From Dolomedes plantarius (Eukaryota > Arthropoda > Arachnida > Araneae > Dolomedidae), in assembly GCA_907164885.2 (NCBI GenBank), contig OU015490.1, positions 238,776,702-238,840,701 of the forward strand: 64,000 nucleotides of DNA, written 5' to 3'. Both the position numbers and the translations under genes were made by a program. The notes below the pieces were generated by a model. That model did no database searches. It saw nothing but the letters and a program-made list of their open reading frames with translations, and was not told the DNA's origin. Of the stretch, positions 49,550-60,658 are shown piece after piece. Every line of letters starts with the position of its first letter. Within the stretch, counting starts at the first letter, position 1.

Positions 49550-51794
49550 TTTGATGTAATTCATACAATAAAGCTCATAAACAGTTTTAAATCTATGTTT
49601 TGAATTAAATGTTAGTCACTGAAAGCTACTGAAGTGAATTTTTTATAAGATACCAGAGAACTTATCCTAAGGATAGAAAATATAATAACAAAACTAGTAA
49701 AAGATGTCAAGGAAGAAAAAACTTGTTATATTGACTGTAGCAAACTGAAAAGGTTGTTTTTGAACTTCGAAAAGTGAAACGGTTTTTTTAACCAGAAGCA
49801 AACCAAGAGATCGCCTACAGAGATAACAGTAGTTCTTTTATACCGGTAGACGAATTCTTATAAAAACAAGAGAGTAGAATGTATGCTTAACCACAGAGAA
49901 TATTTTAAGGTCAATTTTAGGTGATTTTAGGGAATATTACCCTAACGAGTTGGCATACAGCAAAAGAAGCAAAATCTGTCAATAGCTGAGATGGACTTTC
50001 GTAGCCTAGAAAGGCTTTAAAATTTACCTAGTTTATTTTGTATCATAGCTAAGTTAACCATGTGTTTTTCATAACTGTAGATTATAAAAAAAAATCAAAT
50101 AAGCATATTACTTACTGGACTCAGAACAAAATAAAATATAGCGAAAGACTTGAATCATTTGGCTTCGGAATTTTATACTTTAATTGGAACTTGAAATGGC
50201 CTGACCTTTTGAATTTTTCAAAAATTCAAAATACAAGTTACTCTAGATCTCAGTCTATTTTACAGAACATTTGAATTGTAACGGTAATTCGGCCAGTCTT
50301 TTCTGTTAAGAAGAAATTTTATTATTCCTGATGGTGAATACCGTTTTCGACTTAATTCTAGTTGGCAGAAAAAAATACCCTGTAACTCGGCTTAGATTGG
50401 GCTTTAAAATATCATGAATTATTTAAATGTTCGAAGAGGTCAATTCATTTACTTGTTTCTTGATTTCTGATTTCCCATTTTTCAGGCTTCGAAAACCAGA
50501 AATTATCTTTTGTCAAAAAAATCATACACATTTACAACAAATTTTCCAAGTGGTTCTTTAAATTTCAACGTTTTGGGGTCTATTAATAAAATCAGAAATC
50601 GACCGGAACTGCAAGACCGGAACTGCATACTTCAAAAAGAGTACGATTCTGGTTAAATGATATTTTACCAAATATATAATGCAAAACTTTTTACTGTAAA
50701 ATCGGTCGTTAATTCGTGATTTATTATCTTGGCAATTTTTATTCAAATCTCAGTTTTTTTTTATTCGACAACATGAAACTTTAGGGTTATAATTTCAATT
50801 TTCAAATAAACTCAATTTACCTCTTAGTTATTTTTCGACAGATGCAATGCTCGTCTAAATTTTTTCCGTAGAGAATTGTAAACAATTAGTTATTTCATTA
50901 ATAGCATGGGAATTTAAATACTTTGAGTAAGGTGTTTTAGTGATATGCATTAGTCCTTAATCAGTCCAATTTAACTTAATCTTTTAACTGTTTAAAACCA
51001 GACAAAATACGAGCCATATTTAATGAAAACGCAAAATTATGAAGAATCCCGTAACAGATGGAATGTAGAACTAAGAATTACAGAATTCGAATGCTGCTTT
51101 AATCGACAGATAAATCTTCGACCGGTTTACCTGAGTTGGTTAGCCTTGGTGTTTGACTTCGTCTAATGATAACGTTGTATAAGAAAATAAAATCTTTGTG
51201 AAGTTTTTATCATGAGGTGTGGTTAACACTGTTTATTAACTCTTATAGGATACTGGAATATCTTAAACGTTTTAAATATTGTACCTCGTTTAGAATAATT
51301 ACAAGATAAAAAGAACTTTTTACATACCACGTTTTTCAATTTTCTGTTGAATCATATAAACTTCACAATTCTTTGTATTAATAAATATTTTTTTTTAATT
51401 TTTTTGATGAATTATCCCATCAACTTGAAAGAAAATGATGAATTGCGTAATCCTATTTCACATGTATTCTGTTTTCAAAGTTGTCAAACGCCGTTACACG
51501 AACGTGCAAACATTGAATTCGATCGATGAGCCACCTCGCGGATTTTTACCGAACTAACTTTACATACAAAACAAAATTAACTGAAAATGAATTCAATTCT
51601 GTTTAAAAATGGCTAAATGTATTAAAAGAATTGCATTGTCATTGTGTTCTAGGCTATTCTAAAAGTTTCAAATGTCTAGATAGTCGGTAAGTTAGTTAAA
51701 AATCGATTGCAAGATTTGTACTGGACAAACACGCAAACAAGAAAGCGAGTTAATAAAAACGTGGTAAAAATGGAGTACTATAACCTGATGATAG
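49550..51794. other. AT-rich intergenic DNA, nothing recognised
   Basis: No gene, RNA or repeat was supported here. Several short ORFs of 60-80 codons have no domain. Confidence 0.5.
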
Positions 51795-52006
51795 CAATGA
51801 GGAATTTGCACGTTTTTTTATTTTGCATTTATGATATAGAAAATAGAAAAATATGATCGAAAGCATCTTTTTTTTTTAGTTTTAGAACTCTAAAAGTTAA
51901 CATAATTTGTTTTTAAACGCGCACTATTTACTTCATCTCAAAAACGCTACTTTTCCTACGCGGATACATGTGACGTCACAATGCTCCATAGCGAATTTGT
52001 TTACTT
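51795..52006. repeat. left terminal inverted repeat of the THAP/SWIM unit
   Basis: The outer 17 bp are perfect against the right end. The inner part shares CTCAAAAACGCTAC, TGACGTCAC (a CRE-like palindrome) and TTGTTTAC with the right TIR; indels lie between. It ends about 60 bp before the THAP ATG and may act as promoter. Confidence 0.7.
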
Positions 52007-52069
52007 CGGTGTTTGGATTGTGTTGCGTAGTCTGAGTTTGACATCTAGTGTTTTTTCTTTATTTTTAAG

Positions 52070-52201
52070 ATGTCAAAGTGTGTTAAAGCAAATTTTAAAT
52101 ATTGTATAGTACCTTGCTGCACAAGCACGACGGTAAATACCGGTAATGAACCGGTCTTTCATTTTATAATATTTAGTGAGAACAGTGTCCTGTCTCTCTA
52201 A
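52070..52201 (+). CDS. THAP-like zinc-finger N-terminal exon
   Basis: ATG at 52070 opens MSKCVKANFKYCIVPCCTS, with the paired cysteines (C-x3-C) and YCIVPxC context of an N-terminal THAP finger. It continues TVNTGNEPVFHF, which aligns with the family's TPNKLFFHVP. Unspliced, it stops after 43 codons at 52201. A GTGAGA donor at 52176 would end the exon soon after HFII, where THAP genes often have an intron. The downstream W and C-x2-H of the finger were not found on the plus strand, so the gene is either truncated or its next exon is lost. THAP domains bind DNA and are found in P-element and Kolobok-type transposases as well as host factors. Its 3' end overlaps the last exon of the opposite SWIM gene. 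Confidence 0.5.
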   Translation: MSKCVKANFKYCIVPCCTSTTVNTGNEPVFHFIIFSENSVLSL

Positions 52202-55200
52202 AAGTCTGCTTTTTTTCAACAACTTTTGTTCGAAATGAGCCATCTTGTGGCATTAAAGGCTCCAAATTATTTTTTACTAAATCTTTCCCTTTAATGAATT
52301 TTATTGAATTGCCTACACAAGAAAGTTTTGACTTCTTCCAGTAACTCGAAACTGACGTCACTGCTGGTTCTTCACTCCGTCTATGAAGCCACATAAGCAA
52401 AGATACAGCATGTTTACATCCACCTGTAAAAAAATATATTTATAGAAACCCTCAGAAGTATTAATATACAATTTAGTTAACAAAAATCAAACTATTGTCG
52501 GTTAAATTTAAACTAGCATTTAATGCAAAAATGAAAACTATATTCCGAGAATATCATATTTTATTCACTTGAATAATCATTGGAAAATGTTTATTTGCAT
52601 TAAAATTTTGATTGTATGAAAAATGTTTCAAATAAAATATTTCTGACTTTAATTTTTTTCTGTGTTCATTAAATGAATAAATTTCATCCATAATTGAAAA
52701 TCGTTAAATTACCATATTATCTCTATCAGATTAAATTATTTTGAATATACCTGAATAACTTCAGAAAAACTAGCATTCTGGATAGCGGTCTATAAAATGT
52801 TTGTTCACAGCAGAGATATGCAATATACAACTCTTAAAGTATATTACATACATTTACTTGATAATAGCTTTGATGCTGAAACAGTTGTAAATGCTCAGTA
52901 AGTGGATCTTCATTCAATAATTTTTTAATTTAGCTATAATTGTGGGTTTTAATGTGATACAGATGATTTGCCAAATTTATATTCTCCAGATGGTGAATTC
53001 CACCTAACATGAAACCATTACGAAAGAAGGTTAATTCCCAATATACGGTGCCCCTTGTATTTCACTACATTGGAACCGCCATCTTGGTTCCGTCTCCCAT
53101 CGCCAAATTGGCGACGGGAGACGGAACCAAGATGGCGGTTCCAATGTAGTGAAATAATATAAATGACAACATGCAGAACTTTCATTGAAAATTTATACAG
53201 AAAATGAAAAAATGAAGTTAAATAAGGGCAGTCTATTTTATTTTTTAAAATTTTTTGTCGCCCAAGCCGAACGCGTATTTTTGGAACGGGAAAGTCCGAA
53301 AAGTCCCAAAAATATGCATTTTTTAAACTGTACGACCACAATAAAGCACAAAAACACACAAATACAAAAAATGAAAGCTGATAAATGATGAGAAATTTAT
53401 TATGTGTGGGGGGGGGGGCTGCTATTATGTGTGCCGCCCCCCCAACCCCCCGCTAAATTAGTCAGTATATTGCAAATCAGTATATTGCAAATAATTCATT
53501 TAAATAAATATAAAATACATATATTTATTTAAATAGTTGATTTTATTGTTTTAAATTTTTTGTCGCCCAAGCAGAACGCGTGTTTTTGGAACGAGAAAGT
53601 CCGAAAAGTCCCAAAATTACGCATTTTTTAAACTACAACCACAGAAAAAGCACAAAAATACACAAATACAAAAATAGGTGAGAAATTTGTTATGTGTGGG
53701 GGGGCTGCCGCCCCCCCACCCCCCCGCTAAAAAAGTCAGTATATTGCAAATAATTCATTTAAACAAATGTAAAATACATCTTGGTTAAATATATCAGCAA
53801 GTAAAAAAATGAAAGTTCTTCATGTTGTCATTTATATTATTTCATGTTAAAATTAAAAAAAAAAACCACTTACCGGTTATTCACTTTCGGATTCATCCAA
53901 TTCGTTTGCAATCCAAGAACACGGCGTTTTTTTTTACCCATAAATAAGTTAATTTTAAAACCTTAATTAAATCCAAATTACTCTCTTCGAACCAGGTACC
54001 ACATCTAATCTATCTTTTAACGTGATGTTCCTCCCCACCACCCCAAACACGACAAACCCAAGAAAACCCATCATCAACGTCTTTTCTTTCAGTTAAAGTC
54101 ATTGGTAAATTAAAATTTGGACAATAATAAACATTAGCGATTAACCCAATATACAAACAATATTCAATTACAGTTCTCTTACCCGCTTTTTGAATATCCC
54201 TAAAGAAATCCAAATTCACTATCTCATTCACAAAAGAAGCCATACCTAGCAAAGAAATGTACGTCCGATCTATGGAACTGCAAATCCCAAAAAGGATTTT
54301 CAACGGATTAATTTCTTTGAAACAGGCGCGGTTTAAAAATCCAGATTAAACTGGTCTACCGGTAAAACACAGGCCCTGATTGGCCATTAATTATTCAAAG
54401 ATGAAGTGATATATACAGCAAACTTAAACAGGCTTAAAAGCATTTAACAAACAGAAACCACATTTGGCATTTTATCGTCAAAAATCTAAAAATTTGGCAA
54501 AAATCTAAAAAACATTTCCAAAAAATATCGCCATCTTATTCAAATCGGGAGCAATAAATGGTTACCTTAAAAGCATAAAACAAACACAAACCACATTTGG
54601 CGTATCATCGCCAAATTGGCAAAAATCTAAAAAAATCTAAAAAAAGTTTCGCCAAGCCGCGGCACCGTGTATTGGGAATGAGGTTAAAGGGTTTTATCAT
54701 TTTAAACAAATTCTTAAGTGTTATATATCATTGGAAAGCTTATGGCCTCTAGAACTAGAACCTATTATTGCTTTTTCCTTATATTAAGTTTGTTTTGTAG
54801 GGGAAGTAATGGGAAAATATCTATTTGTAAGTTTTTTTAGCAAGTAAAATTATCATTTTTATACCTTATTACTTACGTAAATTATGCCACTGAATTTAAT
54901 TGGAGTAAATTTAATATTTATGGAAAAACTATAAAAGTAAAATAAATGTATATTTGTGACTGTTTTGAATATAAATAGCCTAGTTAAGGGTACAGTTGCA
55001 ACATCATGTATTATATGTAACGTCTGTTACAAATAGTTTTTAAAATTTTTATTACAGAAAAAAATAGCTGAATTTTTATGTCAAGGTTCTGATAAATTAC
55101 AGGCATGTCTTGTGATGTTATTTTTAAAATTTTTGAGCAAATTTACATAATAGATTCACAGATTTTTTATCTTATGACGCTATAGTACAAATGATGTTCC

Positions 55201-56612
55201 ATTTTATGTAACATCCGTTACATTAAAGAATTTTTTTTCTTGCAGCTTAAATACACCAGAAATAAATTTTGAAACCTGTCAAGTTTAGTATTGGTTTTAT
55301 CAGGAAAAAATAACGTACTTCTATTTTGAAGCATTAATATGCATCTCATAATCTTTTTATAATTTATTTTGTGTGTGAATGTAACGTCCGTTACAACGGA
55401 ATTCACCAGATGCTGGGTTGGGGGTAGGTGATGAAATTTTAAAATAAATACAATTTGTGTGCAAAATGTGACAAAAGCATAAAATATATTAATTATTTTG
55501 TAATTTTATTTTTAATTAATCTTTTTACACTAGTTTTGGGTGCTAGTGTTTTACATAAAATGTATAAAGTATTGTATTAAAAAGATTTTTTTATAACTGC
55601 TGAAGTATTACTAATTATTTATAAATGACTTAAAGCGGGGAAAGCTAACCATGAATGGTCTATTGTATCTACCCCAAACACACTATCATTAAAACTTTTA
55701 GATAAAATTAAATATAATACATAAAGGAACTCACCCAAAGATGCTGCACAATCATTGCATTGGATGGAAAGGACATTTTCTTCCTTTTCATTCAACTTGA
55801 GTTCCACACTGTAAGTCTTTTTTGTGAGATTATGTTCTGGTGTCACCCTTGCATTGACTGTACAGATGTCTCCATCCCTTTTTACCTGAACATATCCTAC
55901 AGAATTATCTCCATAGCCTTCTCGTCCAGATCTAAGTAAAAGTAACTTTCTAAGTACTAAAGCATTAATTTAAAAATGTGTTTTTGAAACACAAAATTAT
56001 GGAGTTAGAGGATTGTTTAAAATTAGTATGAGTAGTAAACATTTGTTTCTTTGCACCACTTAATATGTGATTAGTCAAAAGTTTAATTATCATGCATAGT
56101 TCAGATTTATTATAATTCCTTTACCATTTAAAATACACATATTTCTATGATATGAATGCAGAACACTGAACGCATTCGTAAATTTGGTAGTGTTTTTAAT
56201 TTCTGTCAACTTTTTAATAGACAATTAAAATTACTAAATATCCTATAACAGACACTACTTGTAATGTTGCAGTGCTAATTAATTCTACAAAATTAAACAT
56301 ATACTATGAATGAATAATAATAGAAGCTGTATATTAAACTTTTAGAGTACGAGATTAATTTAATAATATGCATAAACAATGTCTAACTCTAAAGTTTGTG
56401 TAAAGTACAACGCACGTCAGCGTTCTACAATCTACATTACATAACTAGAATAATAAATGCAAACAAATATATACATACCTCTGAGCTTTAAATCCTCGTA
56501 TTTCGGCTCCCATTAAACTTGGATTATTTTCCAAAAAGGAAAACACTGCAAATGAATCCATTTTAGGCAGGTTGTCAAATTGCCCTTTTGCAAAACCGGG
56601 TAATAACGGCAT
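52173..56612 (-). CDS. three-exon SWIM zinc-finger protein, 193 aa
   Basis: Exons on the minus strand: 56612-56479, 55931-55735, 52423-52173. Total 582 nt, with phases matching across both introns (547 bp and 3311 bp). Donors are GTATGT and GTGAGT; acceptors TTACTTAG and TTTACAG. Exon 1 reads MPLLPGFAKGQFDNLPKMD; exon 2 contains YGDNSVGYVQVKRDG and TPEHNLTKKTYSV. The SWIM-type zinc centre spans the second junction: C103, C106, C113 and H115 in IQCNDCAASLGGCKHAV, followed by MWLHRRSEEPA and SYWKKSKLS. This layout is that of a repeated arthropod protein family, often followed by a YqaJ-type nuclease domain; here the frame ends after FRETGHCSH, so that part is absent or in unseen exons. SWIM domains are thought to bind DNA or proteins. 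No internal stop was found. An in-frame Met lies upstream at the end of the first ORF, but 56612 fits the family start. Confidence 0.75.
53060..53154. repeat. 95 bp near-perfect palindrome
   Basis: 39 bp arms (53060-53098 and 53116-53154) are exact reverse complements. The 17 bp between them is itself a palindrome, TCGCCAAATTGGCGA, flanked by A and C. The whole can form a long cruciform or hairpin with one mismatched pair. Confidence 0.95.
53250..53745. repeat. ~308 bp direct duplication with poly-G/poly-C tracts
   Basis: TTTTTTGTCGCCCAAGC..GAACGCGT through AAAGTCCGAAAAGTCCCAAA is present near 53252 and again near 53560. Both copies end in GTGTGGGGGG...CCCCCC, which can pair, and share AGTCAGTATATTGCAAAT. 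Confidence 0.8.
54010..54303 (-). pseudogene. Merlin/IS1016-type transposase N-terminal fragment
   Basis: The 97-codon frame has the layout of the N-terminal zinc-ribbon part of IS1016/ISXO2-like transposases: YCPNFNLPMTLTERK, then DGFSWVCRV and a basic end EEHHVKR. The second ribbon Cys of the first pair appears as Phe (CPNF) and the last pair is incomplete. The DDE region is not found downstream. Homology is by pattern memory; a profile search would settle it. Confidence 0.5.
54700..55734. other. SWIM intron 2, promoter-distal part, with GTAACGTCCGTTAC palindromes
   Basis: The near-palindrome GTAACRTCYGTTAC occurs at ~55018, 55208 and 55382 in AT-rich intron sequence, at intervals of ~190 and ~174 bp. 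No coding content. It could be the remains of a diverged tandem repeat. Confidence 0.6.
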
Positions 56613-56795
56613 GGTAAACAAAACAGAAATAAAACTAATAACAAAGACGACGATAGAATATAATGTAAAAAAAGGGGGGGAATAAACAATAGCCACAAAC
56701 TAAAATTAGAAAAATTAAACCAAATTAGAAAAAAAATATGATTTTAAAATGTTAGTTTAAGAGGAGGAAACGTAGAATCTCGCGCTAGAAAAAAT

Positions 56796-57014
56796 GTAAA
56801 CATTGAAGCATGGGACATAGTGACGTCAGAACCAATCACGTAGCATTTTGAGGTCACGTGATTTTTGAACACTTTTCGCTTATTTTAAATTTAAAATTTT
56901 TATTATTTAGATCTATATGTACGTTTTAATTGATGTTTTCGAACAATTTAATAACCAATCTGTTAATAAAAAATAGAAATGAGCATTTTCCCCACATGTG
57001 CAAATTCCTCATTG
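56796..57014. repeat. right terminal inverted repeat of the THAP/SWIM unit
   Basis: Mirrors 51795-52006. It contains TGACGTCA (56821-56828) and CACGTGATTTTT. It lies ~180 bp upstream of the SWIM start codon and may provide its promoter. Confidence 0.7.
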
Positions 57015-57115
57015 TGAACTAGCATTCAACTTCCTGAAATATTTATATCGAGTAAATATGAGACGTTAGTGGCAGACAATAGGGGCATATAGTAGAGACA
57101 ATAGTGGCAGATTAA

Positions 57116-57526
57116 GACTGCTGTGTACTAACCCTATTGAATTCGCTCCCCTCAATGTTAACATATGGAGAAAATGTGTCCAAGAATTGCCGATATGGAA
57201 AGATTTTTTTCTAAATGTATTCTGTAATAGAGAAAGAAATTTTACACCTTGGGGCATTTTTTATTAAAAAAATTCAAATAAAATTTTAAAATTTAAATTA
57301 TATGGGGGGGAAATCTGGTATAGGGTGTTTTAAACGCTCCTACATTCCTTTTGTGGACGAAATTTATAAAATGAATCCTGTTACAAGTTGCAGAAAAGTT
57401 CAGGCTATCTGAAAATACTGTTTTTATTGGATTATCAGCATTTATGTAGCTGTAAATAGTAGGCAAATTTTCTCCATAGGTTAGCACTGAGGTGAGCGAA
57501 TCCAATAGGGTTAGTACACAGCATCT
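57116..57526. mobile_element. TTAA-flanked MITE (family P1), copy d
   Basis: Begins GACTGCTGTGTACTAACCCT after TTAA and ends GGGTTAGTACACAGCATCT before TTAA. It has the same interior landmarks as the 12.6-14 kb array. The flanks both contain TAGTGGCAGATTAA, so the insertion site was duplicated beyond the 4 bp target. Confidence 0.85.
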
Positions 57527-57568
57527 TTAAGAGACATTAGTGGCAGATTAACTCGAGAGAGGAACTGT

Positions 57569-57721
57569 CAGTGACGTAGCAAGCATAACTGGCGCCGGGG
57601 TACGATAACCCTCTGAAAAACATATAGTAATATGATATATTGAATTAGTTAAAAGGAACATTTGCGAGGGCATGATAGATAGCACCCTTGCCCCCCCCCC
57701 CCCCCCCTCGCTATGCCTCTG
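57569..57721. mobile_element. hAT-type MITE
   Basis: Ends CAGTGACGTAGC and (inverted) CAGAGGCATAGCGAGG, with a C16-17 run at the right. Imperfect 8 bp duplication GGAACTGT/TAAACTGT. 153 bp. Confidence 0.65.
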
Positions 57722-58285
57722 TAAACTGTAATGATGTTTGATTTTTCCCCAAAAAATATATTGACTCTAAAGCAGTATGAGTGTTTTCCCATTAGAACAT
57801 ACAAACATGTTTCTACTTTCTTTGACCTTCTTATATATACACAGTGTATAATTAATACACAGTCGGCAATGGTAATAATCAATCATTCTCTTCAATCGAT
57901 GACTAATCTTTCTATGTCCTTGATTCCAGTGATAGTGAATTTTTGCTTTTATGTTTCAACAATGCTTGCATGTAAAATTTGTTTTTTTTTTATGGTCGCC
58001 TAATATTATTTTTAATAGCTGCGTACTGCTTAAGAGAAATACCGTAGATAGACGAACAGTAGCCGAGATAAAAAAAAGGGCTTTCAATTAAGTTTTCAAC
58101 TGGGACATGCGTAGTTTATAAAACTATGTTGTACTGTTTCAAGGTTTTGAGTAACTTTACATGCTTGACCATTGTACTGTTGTCAAGTTTGTCAAAATGC
58201 TTATTTAAATATGCTTAGAATAATGAAGCAAAAAAGTGTTGTAAGAGAACATTTTGTAGTTATCATGTAGTTATCATATATGTTT

Positions 58286-58700
58286 TTGTTGTTGTTGTTT
58301 CTTATGCCCCCTGACCGGAGGTATTCAAGGTTTGATTCGGTTTGGTTTGGAGCGCTACGGTCAACTTTTTGCTGCACGAGGGCTAATTAAACCGGGACCT
58401 ACAGTTTAAAGCCGATTCCGACCGGCTACAAACATCCATGCTAGCAGTAGAACTCGAACCCACAGGATCTGAACTGAATGCCAGCGCTCTAGCCCTTCGG
58501 CCATCACCTGACGGAGGTATTCCAGACTAGGTCGATATAGGCTATCGGAGTGAGGGGTGCGGCTCTGGTTTATAATGACACCACAAGGGTCCGATTTAGC
58601 CAGATGTCCCTCAATTTTGACCGATCAACCCCAGGAGCGACATCTGGGGGAATCGTACTATCTCCCAACCTCTCTGACCTCATAGAGTGAATTTTCCAGT
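58286..58700 (-). mobile_element. SINE family A, interrupted by SINE B
   Basis: The tail side (TTGTTGTTG, CTTATGCCCCCTGACC) is at 58286-58326 and the body resumes at 58512 (GCGGCTCTGGTTTATAATGA, ACACCACAAGGGTCCGA). The break is filled by a minus-strand SINE B. Its head end is degraded beyond ~58650. Confidence 0.7.
58327..58511 (-). mobile_element. SINE family B, with 11 bp TSD
   Basis: Perfect target duplication CGGAGGTATTC at 58316-58326 and 58512-58522. On the minus strand the head reads GGCCGAAGGGCTAGAGCGCTG with B box GTGGGTTCGAGTTCTAC, then the family body GGTCCCGGTTTAATTAGCCC. It is homologous to 63784-63960. Confidence 0.85.
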
Positions 58701-58799
58701 CTACGGAATTAACTTGCCCATATCTGGCCTAGACACGGAAGAATATTACGTCGATATTCAATCCAAGCACCATCAGAACCGAAATCCAACGCGCTATCA

Positions 58800-60658
58800 A
58801 TAGGCTACCTCAAGCCCGGTTATCATACTATATACAGGATGAGTAGATAAAAGTAAAAAGCTGTTGACATTTGTGACCTTGTAATAGAAAAATATAAATA
58901 CCAAGCTACTTAATGCACAGCGATGTCAACGTCCAAAATGCAGTAATAATTTGAGATAGGAAGTACAGTCAGATTCTTAATGACAGGAATCATTTAGCAA
59001 TATATTTTTCATCTGAACTTTTTAAACGCATTTTAAACAGCACTTTAATCTCCCAAATTGGCAAATCTATCTTTATGTTTCTTTTCTGGTAATTGAAAAC
59101 GATCAGGCAGCACGTGTTCAAGTGTGCCATCAATTTACATGTTTTCTTTTGTTCTTTAAAACGAGAGAACTTAAGAGGCCCTGTTATGAAAAGACTCTAA
59201 ACATATCACTAATGTGACTTCTCTAAATCTCAAAGAATTCAGAGATTTTCTGGGCAATTTCATACGCAGTACAAAAAGCCTGCATTAGGTCACCACGCCT
59301 CATTCGGAATTTCCAAGCCGAAAAAAAAATTGATGCGGAACTTTCTAGGGGATTTTAAATATACAGCTGTTGTCGTTTGCGACAAAATAAATCTTCAAGA
59401 ATCAATAATATCGAGTTTCAATTCCAGTAACAAGCAAGCGAAGAGAGGAAAAAAGATAATAATAATCTATTTTTATCTGCCGTTAATGACATTTTAGTTT
59501 ACCTCACGGTTTATAACAACCCATATATTTCCAACTTTACTTAGACTTTTCGAGGAAAACAAACAGAAAAGAAAGTTACATAATTAATCAGCATCTTATC
59601 TCCGAAAAATTACAAAGGTAAACTCAATTGCAAAACAAACTCAACCTCTGCACTTACACTCTAGGAAATAAAACAATTGGGAGTCGTTTACGTTTTGGCC
59701 ACTACAATGACCACGGGTTCATTATACTCTAGATAACAGATAAATAACAGTAAACAAACGTTAGACTTGCCCACAAATAACGCAATAATCTACGTCATAG
59801 ATTCCTGAACTGACGTCAGAGGACTGTTCCCCGGGGCTAGATGAAATTTGATTCGAAAAAGAAAAAAAAAAAACACGTTCTGCTCCAGTGAACAAGACCA
59901 ATCACCTTTGATCGTGGGAAAAAGAAGTTACTACTAACTATCTAGCACCTTCAGGCACTTCGTTGAAACTGAAAGTGAAAACACGAGACTCTTAATTCCT
60001 CTGTCAAAAACAGCAAACATACCAAATAATTTTGCTTCAAGCAGATATTTTGTCATAGAGTGAGATACTTTAATGAAGGTCGCTTCTGCAAGTATTTTCT
60101 CTCGGTTAGAACTTCGAGTAGCAATTCATGATCGCATGACGGTCAAAAAATCCAATCAATCAAATAATTAACAAAGCAAAACTAACGTTTAAAATGGTAA
60201 AATCAAAAGGGAACTTTGAAAATATGCTCAATATCATTAGAAAATGAAGAGAGAAATGCGACAGTGGAATCTAGATTAAGGGGATTTAGTTTTCGCGGAT
60301 TTGACTATTCGCAAATTTTGCTGTCAATGGTGTTTTAGTAATTTCTTTAAAATCACAGCGGAAAAACCCGGATGACGCTTATAGAGTACAAAATCTACAG
60401 ATAGCTAAAAATACTGAGTGATATCTTTTTAAAAAATGCTTTTGATTTAATTGGTCGATACAACTACATATATATACACACACGCATACAGAGAGAAAAT
60501 AAAAGCAATTCAGTACACTAATAACGGAACCCAAAATAATTGGATGTGGAGTAAGGCACACTGTCTTAGGACAACATAATTAACCTTTAGTTTACGGGGC
60601 CCATTATTCCGATTCCCTCTTTAGAACGGGAAACCCCCCTTTGTAAGTACGGCCATTA

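Larger units (their letters stand above)
53034..54679 (-). mobile_element. Merlin-like DNA transposon in SWIM intron 2
   Basis: Ends ATTCCCAATATACGGTGCC (53034-53052) and its inverse with one mismatch (54661-54679), flanked by similar AGGTTAA sequences (8 bp duplication, imperfect). It carries a transposase N-terminal frame at 54010-54303 (minus) and a duplicated GC-tract block. Its presence enlarges the SWIM intron. Confidence 0.6.
51795..57014. mobile_element. 5.2 kb inverted-repeat unit with THAP and SWIM genes
   Basis: Outer ends CAATGAGGAATTTGCAC (51795-51811) and its exact inverse (56998-57014). A second matching inverted block, TGACGTCACAATGCTCCAT against TGACGTCACTATGTCCCAT, lies ~180 bp inside each end, so the TIRs span about 210 bp imperfectly. 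Between them are a plus-strand THAP-like exon near the left TIR and a minus-strand SWIM gene starting near the right TIR. No target duplication is obvious and no classical DDE transposase is seen. A domesticated or transposon origin is inferred from the architecture, not proved. Confidence 0.65.
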
